Notes under the pieces: generated by a model
What the model saw: only the letters and a program-made list of their open reading frames with translations
The model's database searches: none
What the model was told of the DNA's origin: nothing
In this document: positions 10,290 to 17,421 of the stretch, piece after piece
Layout: each line of letters opens with the position of its first letter
Position numbering within the stretch: the first letter of the stretch is position 1
Source of the DNA: a virus
Strand: one strand, 5' to 3'
IMG/VR virus record: IMGVR_UViG_3300010354_000536
Location: 1 to 26,461 of that record
DNA length: 26,461 nucleotides
Program-made: the position numbers and the translations under genes

Positions 10290-10747
10290 CGGTCAATAAG
10301 ACTGACTACTACAACTGGCAGAAAGCAACACCGTTGGACAAGCAACGGTTCAAGTCTGCGTCACCGAACTTGGTGGCGTTGAACGATTACTTGGTCAAGC
10401 GTTTCGGTGGCACCAACTTGGGTATCTACAATCGGCGTGAGGTGCGCTCCGGTGGTGCGCCCTCATCGCACTCGTTTGGTGCAGCGCTGGATTACAGGTA
10501 CGACTCACGCAATGAGGCGACGAAGCACATCCTGCCGTGGCTGGTGAAGAACTCTAAGGAGTTGGGAATCCAAATCATTCAGGATTATGTGGGCTGTGCC
10601 ATCTGGTCGCCACACAAGGGATGGCGTATTGTTGGCAAGGACGGAGAGTTTGGTCAGCCGTGGGCGACATGGTTCCACATTGAAACCACAAAGACCGATT
10701 GGAAGAACGGTACCCGCATTGAATCTAGGGGGATTGTACTACCGTAG
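10286..10747 (+). CDS. M15-type (D-Ala-D-Ala carboxypeptidase-like) peptidase, endolysin candidate, 153 aa
   Basis: ATGA overlap with the giant virion gene, preceded by GAGGAGGGGAA, an excellent ribosome-binding site. The motif SHSFGAALDYR (about residues 61-71) supplies His62 and Asp69, and FHIE (about 130-133) supplies His131. This is the H...D...H zinc-ligand pattern of M15/VanY-like and related peptidoglycan peptidases. There is no signal peptide and no separate wall-binding domain. It would cleave peptide bonds in the host wall, either as endolysin or as a virion-associated enzyme; being last in the structural operon fits both. Its last 23 bases overlap tail-to-tail with the leftward gene ending at 10725. 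Confidence 0.82.
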   Translation: MTVNKTDYYNWQKATPLDKQRFKSASPNLVALNDYLVKRFGGTNLGIYNRREVRSGGAPSSHSFGAALDYRYDSRNEATKHILPWLVKNSKELGIQIIQDYVGCAIWSPHKGWRIVGKDGEFGQPWATWFHIETTKTDWKNGTRIESRGIVLP

Positions 10748-11330
10748 TGAACGGCGACCCTGTGTATGGGTCAAACTTCCCTGCTATTGAGAGCGCTTTT
10801 GTGACAATACGTTTTCCAGTAGCGATGTCAACTGACCGATTTCCAAGTAGAGCGTTGAGTGCTCCGAGTGCGTATGGTGCACCGGTTCCCACGGCGTAGA
10901 TTCCGTTGCTGTCTGAGGTCCATCCGTAGTCAGATTCGATGACATAAATGATGCCGTGTATCGCAACAACGATTGTTGAATTCTGTTGCGCAAGGTGTTC
11001 TTTCTCTTCGTTGTCGGGCATCGCATACCCTTGAGTCTCAAAACACTCCCGCAGTGCGGGCACAAACTTGTTCGTGATAAACGCATCTAGTCTTTTTCCT
11101 TTTGCTGTCGCTGGTGGTGTTGGTGGTGTGAACGCATGATGGAGAATGTTGATGGCTCGCACGTCGCCGGCTGCGCCTAAGACGTACTTGCCATTCGTGC
11201 CAAGTTTGGATGAGCCTGCACCTAGCGTTGTGATTTGGTACGCCATACCAGAGGAGTCAAACGAGGAGATGCGTGAGTCGGTTCCCAGCAGGGCGTATCC
11301 GTCTCCTTGGATTGCAACGATGGTTGTCAT
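10725..11330 (-). CDS. HslV/proteasome beta-like Ntn-hydrolase, 201 aa
   Basis: The protein begins MTTIVAIQGDGYALLGTDSR, matching the start of HslV (MTTIV...). Removal of Met would expose Thr as the N-terminal nucleophile. Counting that Thr as 1, Asp falls at 17 and Arg at 19, as in proteasomal subunits. The SKLG Lys lies at 41, consistent with Lys33 displaced by a loop insertion of about eight residues. Later segments GTGAPYALGALNALLGN and KALSIAGKFDPYTG match the conserved C-terminal half of HslV. No propeptide is visible and no unfoldase gene is in this window. It is the last gene of the leftward operon, coupled by ATGA to its upstream neighbour. Self-assembling peptidase activity is inferred. 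Confidence 0.85.
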   Translation of the reverse strand: MTTIVAIQGDGYALLGTDSRISSFDSSGMAYQITTLGAGSSKLGTNGKYVLGAAGDVRAINILHHAFTPPTPPATAKGKRLDAFITNKFVPALRECFETQGYAMPDNEEKEHLAQQNSTIVVAIHGIIYVIESDYGWTSDSNGIYAVGTGAPYALGALNALLGNRSVDIATGKRIVTKALSIAGKFDPYTGSPFTTVVQSP

Positions 11331-11608
11331 TGGTCTTCGTAAGGGTCAATGTCGGATTCGGCTAGGGCTTCTTCCATTGTGCCAAGTAGGGCGAGCACAA
11401 GGTTGATGGCAAGTAGCCACGATTCTCTTTCGCCTCGTTGCATACCGTGCAGACTGCGAACGGTTTTAATCATGTCTTCTTCGTACATCATGAGGGTCAT
11501 CTCGTAGAACGTATCGTGACCTTTCACGATGCGTTCTGATTTAGCCTGTAACTGTTCCACATCTTCCGGTGGAATCAGGTTCTTAATCCATTCGTTTGGG
11601 TCGCTCAT
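11327..11608 (-). CDS. Hypothetical protein, 93 aa
   Basis: I chose the ATG at 11608 (MSDPNEWIKNL) over an in-frame start about 70 bases further up, because the upstream region codes for another small gene in a different frame. The protein is mainly helical and amphipathic, Met/Glu-rich in the middle, with an acidic tail (ESDIDPYEDQ). No family is recognised. Its stop overlaps the start of the Ntn-hydrolase gene (ATGA), so the two are probably translated together and could be functionally linked. Confidence 0.7.
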   Translation of the reverse strand: MSDPNEWIKNLIPPEDVEQLQAKSERIVKGHDTFYEMTLMMYEEDMIKTVRSLHGMQRGERESWLLAINLVLALLGTMEEALAESDIDPYEDQ

Positions 11609-11756
11609 TGTGTACCACCAAGTAGTCGTTCGGTATGCCGTTAACGGTGACACCGGAACCAATCTCCACGATGTCATACCATGCTTCTAGAACTCGCTTG
11701 AGTTCCCGAACATCCACCGGCTCCGCAAAGGCGACGGTGAACTGTCGGGTTTTCAC
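11583..11756 (-). CDS. Small hypothetical protein, 57 aa, GTG start
   Basis: A GTG at 11756 overlaps the TGA of the upstream gene (GTGA), opening 57 codons to TAA at 11583. The protein begins (V)KTRQFTVAFAEPVDVRELK and contains VNGIPNDYLVVHNE, reading as a compact mixed alpha/beta fold. It overlaps the following gene by 26 bases. It fills what would otherwise be a 145-base gap in a fully packed operon, which supports it being real. No family is recognised. Confidence 0.65.
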   Translation of the reverse strand: MKTRQFTVAFAEPVDVRELKRVLEAWYDIVEIGSGVTVNGIPNDYLVVHNERPKRMD

Positions 11757-11938
11757 TGCGAATCTTCTTCTCCCATTTGACGCTCAATCTCACGGGAGAC
11801 AAGGACGATTTCTTCAACGGCTGCGGGACCGAACTTGCTTTCAAGATAGTGGATGATTGCGAACACATTTGCGACCAACCATTGAAAGTTGATAACGCCT
11901 TCTTCTTGAGGCTCTGTTGATTCTGGTGTGTCAGACAT
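11753..11938 (-). CDS. Small hypothetical protein, 61 aa
   Basis: ATG at 11938 overlaps the end of the sigma-like/DUF1599 gene by 8 bases. The first 14 residues are acidic and disordered-looking (SDTPESTEPQEE). The rest forms one or two helices (FQWLVANVFAIIHYLESKFG; IVLVSREIERQMG). The short hydrophobic run is amphipathic rather than clearly transmembrane. No family is recognised. It shares an operon and tight overlaps with its neighbours. Confidence 0.65.
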   Translation of the reverse strand: MSDTPESTEPQEEGVINFQWLVANVFAIIHYLESKFGPAAVEEIVLVSREIERQMGEEDSQ

Positions 11939-12731
11939 AGGTATCTCCTAGTTGTAGTTGAAATGACCCCTCGTTGAACATTAAGGCTATAACACAGTAG
12001 CCAACAATGTCTTTGAGTGTGTCAACGATTGATTCGTTTTTTGCTTCGGTGCCTCGTGCCAGCAGATTTGCGTAGCGTTCTACTTTGTCGGACATGCGAA
12101 CGACGATGCCGAACATTCCGAAGGCGTTGATGTTGCCGTGACCGTAGTCGTGTTGCTTGGAGCACAGCAGGGTTGTCATCTGTCCCGAGTCCCATTCATC
12201 AAGTCTGCGTAGTTCACGAACGGTTGCTTCCGCAACCATTATGAACAAGCGCTGTGATGGTTCGTCGTCGTTCACAACGCAGTCTCTCATCATGTCTCGC
12301 CAGTTAGCCAGAGACCCAGCCAAGTTTGTTGAGACGAGTTTGTCACCCTTGAACGAGGTTGCCCATTGTCCTGCTGCTTGTTCCCATGTGTCTGCCATTT
12401 GTACTCGCTTTCGTATGTCTGGGTCGGCTTGCATTTTCGCTTTGAGTTTATCAAACGCTTGGTTTCTTAAGCGCCACACATGCGTTTTGGTGATGCCAAG
12501 TTGGTCAGCAATTTGCTGAAGGCTGAGACGCTCTGTCATGCAGGCGTTAATAATCCACAGGTCTCGTGGTTCTAGTTCGTCAACATACTGGGCGACCACA
12601 TCACGGAGAGCGTTTAGGTCATCGTTGACTTCTCGTGGTTCTTCAAGCGGTGTTGATTCCATCAGCGCTTGATACTCGTTGAATGGCAGTCGTGCATCAA
12701 CGGTGTTCCACAGACCGTTGATGTCACTCAT
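11931..12731 (-). CDS. Sigma-region-4-like HTH fused to a DUF1599 (Nmad1)-like domain, 266 aa
   Basis: Residues about 55-100 read as a sigma-factor region 4 type helix-turn-helix (RDLWIINACMTERLSLQQIA, then DQLGITKTHVWRLRNQAFDK). Residues about 185-252 carry the pattern KQHDYGHGN...FGMFGIVVRMSDKVERY...NESIVDTLKDIVGY, characteristic of DUF1599 / nucleotide-modification-associated domain 1 proteins, often related to MazG-type NTP pyrophosphohydrolases. The fusion suggests a nucleotide-linked enzyme that also binds DNA or RNA polymerase, but no regulator role is proven. It lies between a nuclease-like gene and small unknown genes and overlaps both neighbours by 8 bases. Confidence 0.78.
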   Translation of the reverse strand: MSDINGLWNTVDARLPFNEYQALMESTPLEEPREVNDDLNALRDVVAQYVDELEPRDLWIINACMTERLSLQQIADQLGITKTHVWRLRNQAFDKLKAKMQADPDIRKRVQMADTWEQAAGQWATSFKGDKLVSTNLAGSLANWRDMMRDCVVNDDEPSQRLFIMVAEATVRELRRLDEWDSGQMTTLLCSKQHDYGHGNINAFGMFGIVVRMSDKVERYANLLARGTEAKNESIVDTLKDIVGYCVIALMFNEGSFQLQLGDTYV

Positions 12732-13182
12732 CGTAATCAGCGCTCACCATCATCTCCATAACATCTGACGGTTCCAAGATGTACCCCCTTGCTGGATTGT
12801 CTGAGTTCTTTGCGAAGTCACGCATCTCGAGACGCTTGGAGTTCTTCTTGATGAACTTCTTCAAGCGACGTACCGGCACGATTACGAATGTGCCATCGTT
12901 GCGGTCAAGGGTGAACACATACACCCACCACTTTGCTTTGGTGACGACGATGCCCGAGTCTTTCCACATCTGCTCACCGTTGTCATCAACGGCTCGCCGT
13001 GGATTCTGCATCACTTCCACAGCCATGCGTCCGTTGCGATAGCGGTCTGTCTTTACTTCAAAGGCACCGTCATCCAGAACTTTGAGAAACGAATTGACAA
13101 GTTTCTCGCCTTGCTTGCCGAACGCTAGGTCTCGTCGAAAGTTGAATCGTTGTGCAGGAATGTCCCAGTCCGACCTGCTCAT
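12724..13182 (-). CDS. Probable PD-(D/E)XK nuclease-like protein, 152 aa
   Basis: The N-terminal part has GKQGEKLVNSFL (about residues 22-33), then FEVKTDRYRNGRMAVEVMQN (about 41-60). A Glu in the first helix followed by an E-x-K strand and a further Glu fits the PD-(D/E)XK nuclease core. The C-terminal half is basic and Tyr/Trp-containing and could bind DNA (VRRLKKFIKKNSKRLEMRD). It lies directly upstream of the sigma-like/DUF1599 gene and downstream of a RusA resolvase, so a recombination or DNA-processing role fits. The assignment rests on a short motif and is moderate. Confidence 0.65.
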   Translation of the reverse strand: MSRSDWDIPAQRFNFRRDLAFGKQGEKLVNSFLKVLDDGAFEVKTDRYRNGRMAVEVMQNPRRAVDDNGEQMWKDSGIVVTKAKWWVYVFTLDRNDGTFVIVPVRRLKKFIKKNSKRLEMRDFAKNSDNPARGYILEPSDVMEMMVSADYDE

Positions 13183-13514
13183 TTGCGTACCCTCAGTTCT
13201 CGTACTTGTTTGTCGTCCACATAGGCAACACCGTTCAATCCGTCAAGGATTGATTTTGCGTAGTTGTCCACATCGCCCCGAAGTGTGGGTGTGTCTTGGT
13301 CGGTTTCTTTGATTGTGATTTTCACTTTGTCTTTGCTGAGAAGAATGTCAACAGCGACCGGTCCTTCAAAGCGTGGACCTAGGTAGGCATCTGCGATTGC
13401 TCGCTCGTATTCCAAAGTTGTTTTGGGTGTGAAGACGCGCCCACGGCGTGTCATTCGTGGACGTGCTTTTACTTTTGGTCTGATTTTGACGGTGACGGTG
13501 TATTTCTTATTCAT
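13179..13514 (-). CDS. rusA: RusA-family Holliday junction resolvase, 111 aa
   Basis: Length and motifs match RusA. The N-terminus KVKARPRMTRRGRVFTP (about 14-30) matches the family RPR...TP start. The core GDVDNYAKSILDGLNG (about 80-95) followed by VAYVDDKQV (about 96-104) gives the conserved acidic metal ligands (Asp81, Asp83, Asp100/101) and a Lys. RusA proteins act as homodimers and resolve four-way DNA junctions formed during phage replication and recombination before packaging. It lies between the primase gene and the PD-(D/E)XK-like gene, with an ATGA overlap downstream. Confidence 0.92.
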   Translation of the reverse strand: MNKKYTVTVKIRPKVKARPRMTRRGRVFTPKTTLEYERAIADAYLGPRFEGPVAVDILLSKDKVKITIKETDQDTPTLRGDVDNYAKSILDGLNGVAYVDDKQVRELRVRK

Positions 13515-14400
13515 TGAAGACTTTCTGAACTATGTTGGCAATCTCCTTGTCACCATCTGGTCGGAGATAGAACTTTCCCCAGCGTTCGTCTGCTGAGCGA
13601 ACAAGCGAGAACACTTCATCCGGTTGGAAGTTGTCCTCTTTCAGACGATAAGCCATTCGTATGAGAGTACCAGAACGGTCACTTCCTTCAAGCGGACCGT
13701 CACGCCACATGAGAAACGGGATGGCGCTAGCACGACGCAACAACAACTTCACATCATGACTGACTTCGGAGATTCTGATTTGTTGCACAGGTGGAAGACG
13801 GAACAAGTCTGCAATGTCTTGCAGTTCTTCACGGTTGTTTCTGTTGATAATCGCAAGGTCAATGAACCGTTCCAGTTCCAACGGCTTGTCGTCATCGTCC
13901 ATCACATATCTGTTCTCCGGTATGCCTGCGTACCCTTTCGGGTACGGCAGGCGCACGTAGTTGCCGAAGCCCGAGCCGGGGTCTTCCTGTTTGGGGTTGA
14001 CCTCTTTCGCTGGGTAGTTGATGGCTTGATGTGCTGACAGCAACGCTCGTCGCATTGTGCTCGCTGGCACAAGCGTATTGGCGAACACCCAGACGTGGTA
14101 GCCCTTGCGTGTGCGTTCAACCCAAGACACGATGTTCTTCATTGACAACGCCATCTGCAGGTTTCGTGCAGCGTCTAGGTCGTCAACATCAATGTCCGTG
14201 CATCCCCACACACAACCCCAGCCACCTTCAAACGGTACGAGTGGGTACACGCCGATGAGTTCGGAGCCATTCAGGTGTGATTCAAACACTTGAGGTGTCA
14301 ATGGTCTGCGTACACAGACACCTTCCCAACCGCCGTATGCGTCACCACGCCCACGAAACAACTGGATGAAGTCTTCTAGAAGATTTCTTGTTGTTTCCAT
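13507..14400 (-). CDS. Archaeo-eukaryotic-type (AEP/TOTE-like) DNA primase, 297 aa
   Basis: The motif CTDIDVDD (about residues 67-74) provides the catalytic DxD of archaeo-eukaryotic primases. It is followed by ERTRKGYHVWVF (about 95-106) and EVNPKQED...GFGNYVRLPYPKG (about 133-156), the pattern seen in TOTE-type and phage AEP primases. I chose ATG 14400 (METTRNLL) because the ATG at 14451 would overlap the helicase gene by 76 bases. The C-terminal region (about 220-297) is helical and may be an accessory domain. It would make primers at the fork with the adjacent helicase. No DNA polymerase is in the window. Confidence 0.85.
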   Translation of the reverse strand: METTRNLLEDFIQLFRGRGDAYGGWEGVCVRRPLTPQVFESHLNGSELIGVYPLVPFEGGWGCVWGCTDIDVDDLDAARNLQMALSMKNIVSWVERTRKGYHVWVFANTLVPASTMRRALLSAHQAINYPAKEVNPKQEDPGSGFGNYVRLPYPKGYAGIPENRYVMDDDDKPLELERFIDLAIINRNNREELQDIADLFRLPPVQQIRISEVSHDVKLLLRRASAIPFLMWRDGPLEGSDRSGTLIRMAYRLKEDNFQPDEVFSLVRSADERWGKFYLRPDGDKEIANIVQKVFNE

Positions 14401-15425
14401 TGTGCGCCCATGAGGTACTGGTCGGGCAGTTCGTCGTTTCGCAACTGCCACAACTTGCCGGTCTTAATGTTCAACTCAAAGTCCACATCGTCAACGAGCA
14501 TTCCAGCAGGACGCTTGTTCTTCAGCAGGCTGAGAGTGATGGTGTATTCGTGGATACGCAACCAGTACTGCAGTTCCTCAAGTCGTTCCTGCGCACGCTC
14601 GTTGTGTGAGCGGTCAAGTTTCTCTTTGAGTTCCTGAATCTCGGATGCAATCTCATACTTCTTGCGTCGTACACCAATGATGGATGTTGCTTGTTGCTCA
14701 CCGCCGTATGCACCGGATGAGATGGTCAACTTGCGACCCTCCGCACCGGAGGTGCGTGAGGTTTGGTGCAACACCAGCAACGGGATGTCGTGCCGGCGAC
14801 CGAAACTCTTGAGGAAGCCAGCCTTCTCAGGGACTTGCTCACCGGCTTCTACGAGTTCCAAGTAGTCAACAACAACGAGGTCGGGCTTGTCACCCCACAC
14901 ATCGCACAGTTCTGCGTAAGCCCGTTCCATGTCAGATGGAACAAGAGGCTGGTCAAACACGGCGAGGTTCGGAAATGATTCTTCAGCGGTTGACCTGAGA
15001 AGGTCAATGGCTTGCTTGTCATCGTCGGCTACACGCTGTTCCAGTTCTCGTGCATCAATGTTGTGATGCATACATGTCAGTTTGGTGAGGACGAGAGTCT
15101 TCGGTTCATCAGGAATGAACAACGCAACTTTCTTGTCACGGTTGTTGTCCAATGCGTGCAACAGCACGAGCGTCTTACCGCCGTGACTGTAGCCCAACAT
15201 CATTGACAGTTCACCGTTTGCGATGCCTCGCATCTCGTTGTCAATCGGTTCAATCCCAAGGTAGATGCGCTGGTTAGGGTTCTGCGCCCAACGCACGAAT
15301 GAATGTGCTGCTTCGCTGAGTGGCTTGTACAAGCGGTACTCCCTAGGAATGGCGAGAGCGGAACCTTCCGGTTCCGCCCCCACCGATTCCCACCCTGAAG
15401 CAATCTGTTCAGGGGTAAGTCTCAC
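14376..15425 (-). CDS. DnaB/RecA-like replicative helicase, 349 aa
   Basis: A RecA-fold ATPase core is clear: Walker A GYSHGGKT (about residues 78-85), Walker B DLVVVDYLE (about 182-190) and a downstream sensor-like LHQTSRTSG (about 219-227). A conserved SSGAYGGEQQATSIIGVRRK (about 236-255) may be the DNA-binding/arginine-finger part of DnaB C-terminal domains. A charged helix pair near 260-290 is unusual and could mediate oligomer contacts. There is no typical DnaB N-terminal domain, so this is a short, phage-type hexameric helicase. It overlaps the primase start by 25 bases, supporting a helicase-primase unit. Confidence 0.87.
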   Translation of the reverse strand: MRLTPEQIASGWESVGAEPEGSALAIPREYRLYKPLSEAAHSFVRWAQNPNQRIYLGIEPIDNEMRGIANGELSMMLGYSHGGKTLVLLHALDNNRDKKVALFIPDEPKTLVLTKLTCMHHNIDARELEQRVADDDKQAIDLLRSTAEESFPNLAVFDQPLVPSDMERAYAELCDVWGDKPDLVVVDYLELVEAGEQVPEKAGFLKSFGRRHDIPLLVLHQTSRTSGAEGRKLTISSGAYGGEQQATSIIGVRRKKYEIASEIQELKEKLDRSHNERAQERLEELQYWLRIHEYTITLSLLKNKRPAGMLVDDVDFELNIKTGKLWQLRNDELPDQYLMGAQWKQQEIF

Positions 15426-15823
15426 TTGCGACCCTTCGGTTCCCAGTAAGCCTTCTCCTTGTCATTCACAGCCTTGAACCAAGGGCGACGTGGGTTCTCT
15501 GCAAGACCATCACGGTTGTCGTACACCTCGGTCACACCGTCTGCCTGACAAGCAGCGATGAGCCACTCGGGGAGCGGTCCGTGTTGCTTGCCACGAATCT
15601 TGACGCCGAACTCAGCCTTGGTGCCAAATGCTGATTCCAACATCTCAACTGGTGTGGTGTTAGTCATGGTTGTGGTTGTGGTGTCACCGAAGATTGCGTC
15701 AATCAGAAGGTCTTTCACCTCTGCGAATTTGAGCGCATAGTCTTCAATGCTGATGTTGTTGATAGCAAGTTCGCTGGCAATCTTTGCCGAAACTTGCGTG
15801 ACGATGGACATATCCTTATCCAT
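15422..15823 (-). CDS. Conserved replication-module protein, possibly ssDNA-binding-related, 133 aa
   Basis: ATG 15823 is chosen because it follows AGGAGG at ideal spacing; an in-frame ATG at 15856 lacks this. The N-terminal half is helical (SAKIASELAINNISIEDYAL) with a Thr run (DTTTTTMTNTT). The C-terminal segment GPLPEWLIAACQADGVTEV then YDNRDGLAENPRRPWFKA strongly recalls a C-terminal module of small actinophage proteins placed next to helicase genes. A single-strand DNA-binding or helicase-loading role is possible but unproven. It overlaps the helicase gene by 4 bases. Confidence 0.7.
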   Translation of the reverse strand: MDKDMSIVTQVSAKIASELAINNISIEDYALKFAEVKDLLIDAIFGDTTTTTMTNTTPVEMLESAFGTKAEFGVKIRGKQHGPLPEWLIAACQADGVTEVYDNRDGLAENPRRPWFKAVNDKEKAYWEPKGRK

Positions 15824-16679
15824 TGTTTTCCTCCTGTGGAGTGTTGTCTTGCTCACTTACATGAGCACCTTTGCAGATTGACCAGAACGAGCACCACTTC
15901 GATGAGCAGAGATTGTTCTGGTCGTTTGCCAACCACGGCATGTCAACGCTGGTACGCAATGCTTGCGTCACGATGTTCTCAACCTGTCGTTGAATCCATT
16001 GTGCATGGGCTTGTGTGCGCACAACCTTGACAATCTGACCCACACTCTTTGAGGTGCGTGTCATGACGCCGTAGTTGAACTGGACTGGATAATCGCTCCA
16101 GCCCTCTTTTACAACAGCATGGGCGTACACACTCGCTTGAATGCTCTGCTTCTGCTTGTCGTTCTGTGAATACTTTCGGGCTGCTGTCTTCCAGTCCCAG
16201 ATGACACCGCTTGGTGTCACATAGTCCATCGTTCCGTTGAACAGAATCTTGACTGGCTTCCCGTTGTATTGGAATACACCATCGAGCGTGCTGAGTTCGT
16301 GAGTGAATGTGTGTTCAACACGACCGCCAAGTTCAACACTTGGCAGAATGTCACGCCTGAATGAATCAACCATCAACAAACCAAACTCACGCATCTCGTT
16401 GACGCTTGACATGGAGTTGAACTTGAACGGTTCTTCTTTCACTAGGTCATCTAGTGCAAGCACGAACTCTTCGTTCATGTATGTCACCTCGGTTGTTCCG
16501 GTGAGTATCTTCTCAATCGCCGTGTGAACAGCGGTGCCAAGCACCGTTGCGTCACTTGATGAACGCCATGTCGGCAACATGATTGCGAGGCGTGACCGCT
16601 CAGGGCAAATCATCGCATCGTTCAACCATGACTGGCGAACATACACATTCACCACATCGTCTTTCTCGTCAATCTTCAT
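15816..16679 (-). CDS. Cas4/RecB-like PD-(D/E)XK exonuclease with probable Fe-S cluster, 287 aa
   Basis: The nuclease core is visible in order: Cys25 in ICPERSRLA, GTAVHTAIE with His52, Asp152 in NGTMDYVT, the catalytic DWKT (about 162-165), and QASVYAHAV (about 181-189), the RecB-family QxxxY motif. Three C-terminal cysteines in CSSKWCSFWSICKG (Cys258, 263, 269) together with Cys25 match the Cas4/AddB-type iron-sulphur cluster. Asp-Trp-Lys in place of the usual Asp-Tyr-Lys is a mild variation. It probably processes DNA ends in phage recombination or replication. It lies directly upstream of the helicase companion gene and overlaps it by 8 bases. Confidence 0.9.
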   Translation of the reverse strand: MKIDEKDDVVNVYVRQSWLNDAMICPERSRLAIMLPTWRSSSDATVLGTAVHTAIEKILTGTTEVTYMNEEFVLALDDLVKEEPFKFNSMSSVNEMREFGLLMVDSFRRDILPSVELGGRVEHTFTHELSTLDGVFQYNGKPVKILFNGTMDYVTPSGVIWDWKTAARKYSQNDKQKQSIQASVYAHAVVKEGWSDYPVQFNYGVMTRTSKSVGQIVKVVRTQAHAQWIQRQVENIVTQALRTSVDMPWLANDQNNLCSSKWCSFWSICKGAHVSEQDNTPQEENNG

Positions 16680-17148
16680 AGTAGTACTCTCCGCACTCTT
16701 TCATTCTGCGTCGTAGTTTTGAAACATACGACTTGTGTATTTCCACATTGTGTTCTTCCATCATCAAGCGCACTATCGGTGTTGGCTCGTAGCCTTCCCG
16801 TATTCTGTCCTTGAGCCAGATGAACTGACCGTCAGTCAGTTTAACATTTCCCTTACGGGTCATGAAGGAACCATCTGCTGACTTCTCAATCTTGTTGCGT
16901 GACAGCAACATTTGAATCCGACGCTCATCTTGAATGAGTCGCATTCCCTTGTCCCATTCGGTCAAGAAACGAGCGAACTCTTCTCGTGTGTACGGTGGTG
17001 AGAAATCAATCAGCCTCGCTACAAACTCTCCGTGTTGAAGGTCTGAAGGAACGGTGGTTTTGATTGGAACTGGGTTCTTTACAACTACATCGCAAAGGCA
17101 ATGCTCGTTATGGCTGCGAACCCCACAGCCGGTTTTTCTCCTTGTCAT
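16669..17148 (-). CDS. Putative DNA-binding HTH protein with Cys-rich N-terminus, 159 aa
   Basis: ATG 17148 follows AGGAAAG with good spacing; the longer frame reading upstream crosses a strong hairpin and a C-tract and is unlikely. The N-terminus has TGCGVRSHNEHCLCDVV (about residues 6-22), a possible zinc site. The C-terminus has LTDGQFIWLKDRIREGYEPT (about 107-126) then VRLMMEEHNVEIHKSYVSKL (about 129-148) and a basic RRRMK, resembling a helix-turn-helix. It could be a regulator for the downstream replication genes, or could recognise one of the repeated sites nearby, but no target is shown. It overlaps the nuclease start by 11 bases. Confidence 0.68.
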   Translation of the reverse strand: MTRRKTGCGVRSHNEHCLCDVVVKNPVPIKTTVPSDLQHGEFVARLIDFSPPYTREEFARFLTEWDKGMRLIQDERRIQMLLSRNKIEKSADGSFMTRKGNVKLTDGQFIWLKDRIREGYEPTPIVRLMMEEHNVEIHKSYVSKLRRRMKECGEYYYED

Positions 17149-17168
17149 ACGCTTTCCTGTGTACGCAA

Positions 17169-17196
17169 GCGCACCGCACCCTGAGGTGCGGAGCGC
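17169..17196 (-). promoter_or_regulatory. Strong stem-loop in leader of the HTH gene
   Basis: The sequence forms GCGC-A-CCGCACC / CTGA loop / GGTGCGG-A-GCGC: seven then four GC-rich pairs separated by one A-A mismatch. It sits 21 bases upstream of the HTH gene start, in the 5' leader of a leftward transcript. No U-tract follows on either strand, so it is not a standard intrinsic terminator. It may be a leader structure, an RNA-processing site or an operator. Confidence 0.65.
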
Positions 17197-17209
17197 AACT
17201 GGTCTGGTG

Positions 17210-17237
17210 CCCCCACCCCCTGTAGTCCCCCTCCCCC
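17210..17237 (-). promoter_or_regulatory. C-tract element (potential G-quadruplex on minus strand)
   Basis: Four runs of five C are arranged CCCCC-A-CCCCC-TGTAGT-CCCCC-T-CCCCC. On the minus strand, the sense strand of local genes, this is four G5 tracts with loops of 1, 6 and 1, a textbook G-quadruplex pattern. It lies in the non-coding gap between the zinc-ribbon gene and the HTH gene. A related C-tract around TATAAT occurs at 25145-25173. Folding in vivo is unproven. Confidence 0.6.
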
Positions 17238-17280
17238 GTCCTGCGACAGGGGAGCATAGCAACAAGGGGTGGAGAGAATG

Positions 17281-17421
17281 TCAACGCTTGTTGACCGGCA
17301 CCATCTGTACGGGGTGATTGCCCTTGTGATTTGTGCAGGTTGGTGACACAACCAACCGCACATACACGACGGTCTCTTGACCGCACCTAGGACACCGCCA
17401 GCGCTCTTGTAAGGCTCTCAT
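17281..17421 (-). CDS. Small zinc-ribbon protein, 46 aa
   Basis: ATG 17421 overlaps the TGA of the Rpf-domain gene (ATGA). The product starts MRALQERWRCPRCGQETVVY and continues with VSPTCTNHKGNH, giving a CPRC knuckle and a later Cys/His pair typical of a one-domain zinc ribbon. Such mini-proteins bind nucleic acid or partner proteins; nothing more specific can be said. Tight coupling to the lysin gene and the correct frame support it being expressed. A 132-base non-coding gap follows before the HTH gene. Confidence 0.72.
   Translation of the reverse strand: MRALQERWRCPRCGQETVVYVRLVVSPTCTNHKGNHPVQMVPVNKR

Noticed and set aside
10725-10790. An intrinsic terminator between the converging rightward and leftward operons
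   Set aside because: The genes overlap by 23 bases and no GC-rich stem followed by a T-run was found on either strand there.
17108-17386. A 92-residue Arg/Cys-rich leftward frame
   Set aside because: It runs through the strong hairpin and the G-tract element and conflicts with the 46-residue zinc-ribbon gene, which has a coupled start and a proper Cys pattern.
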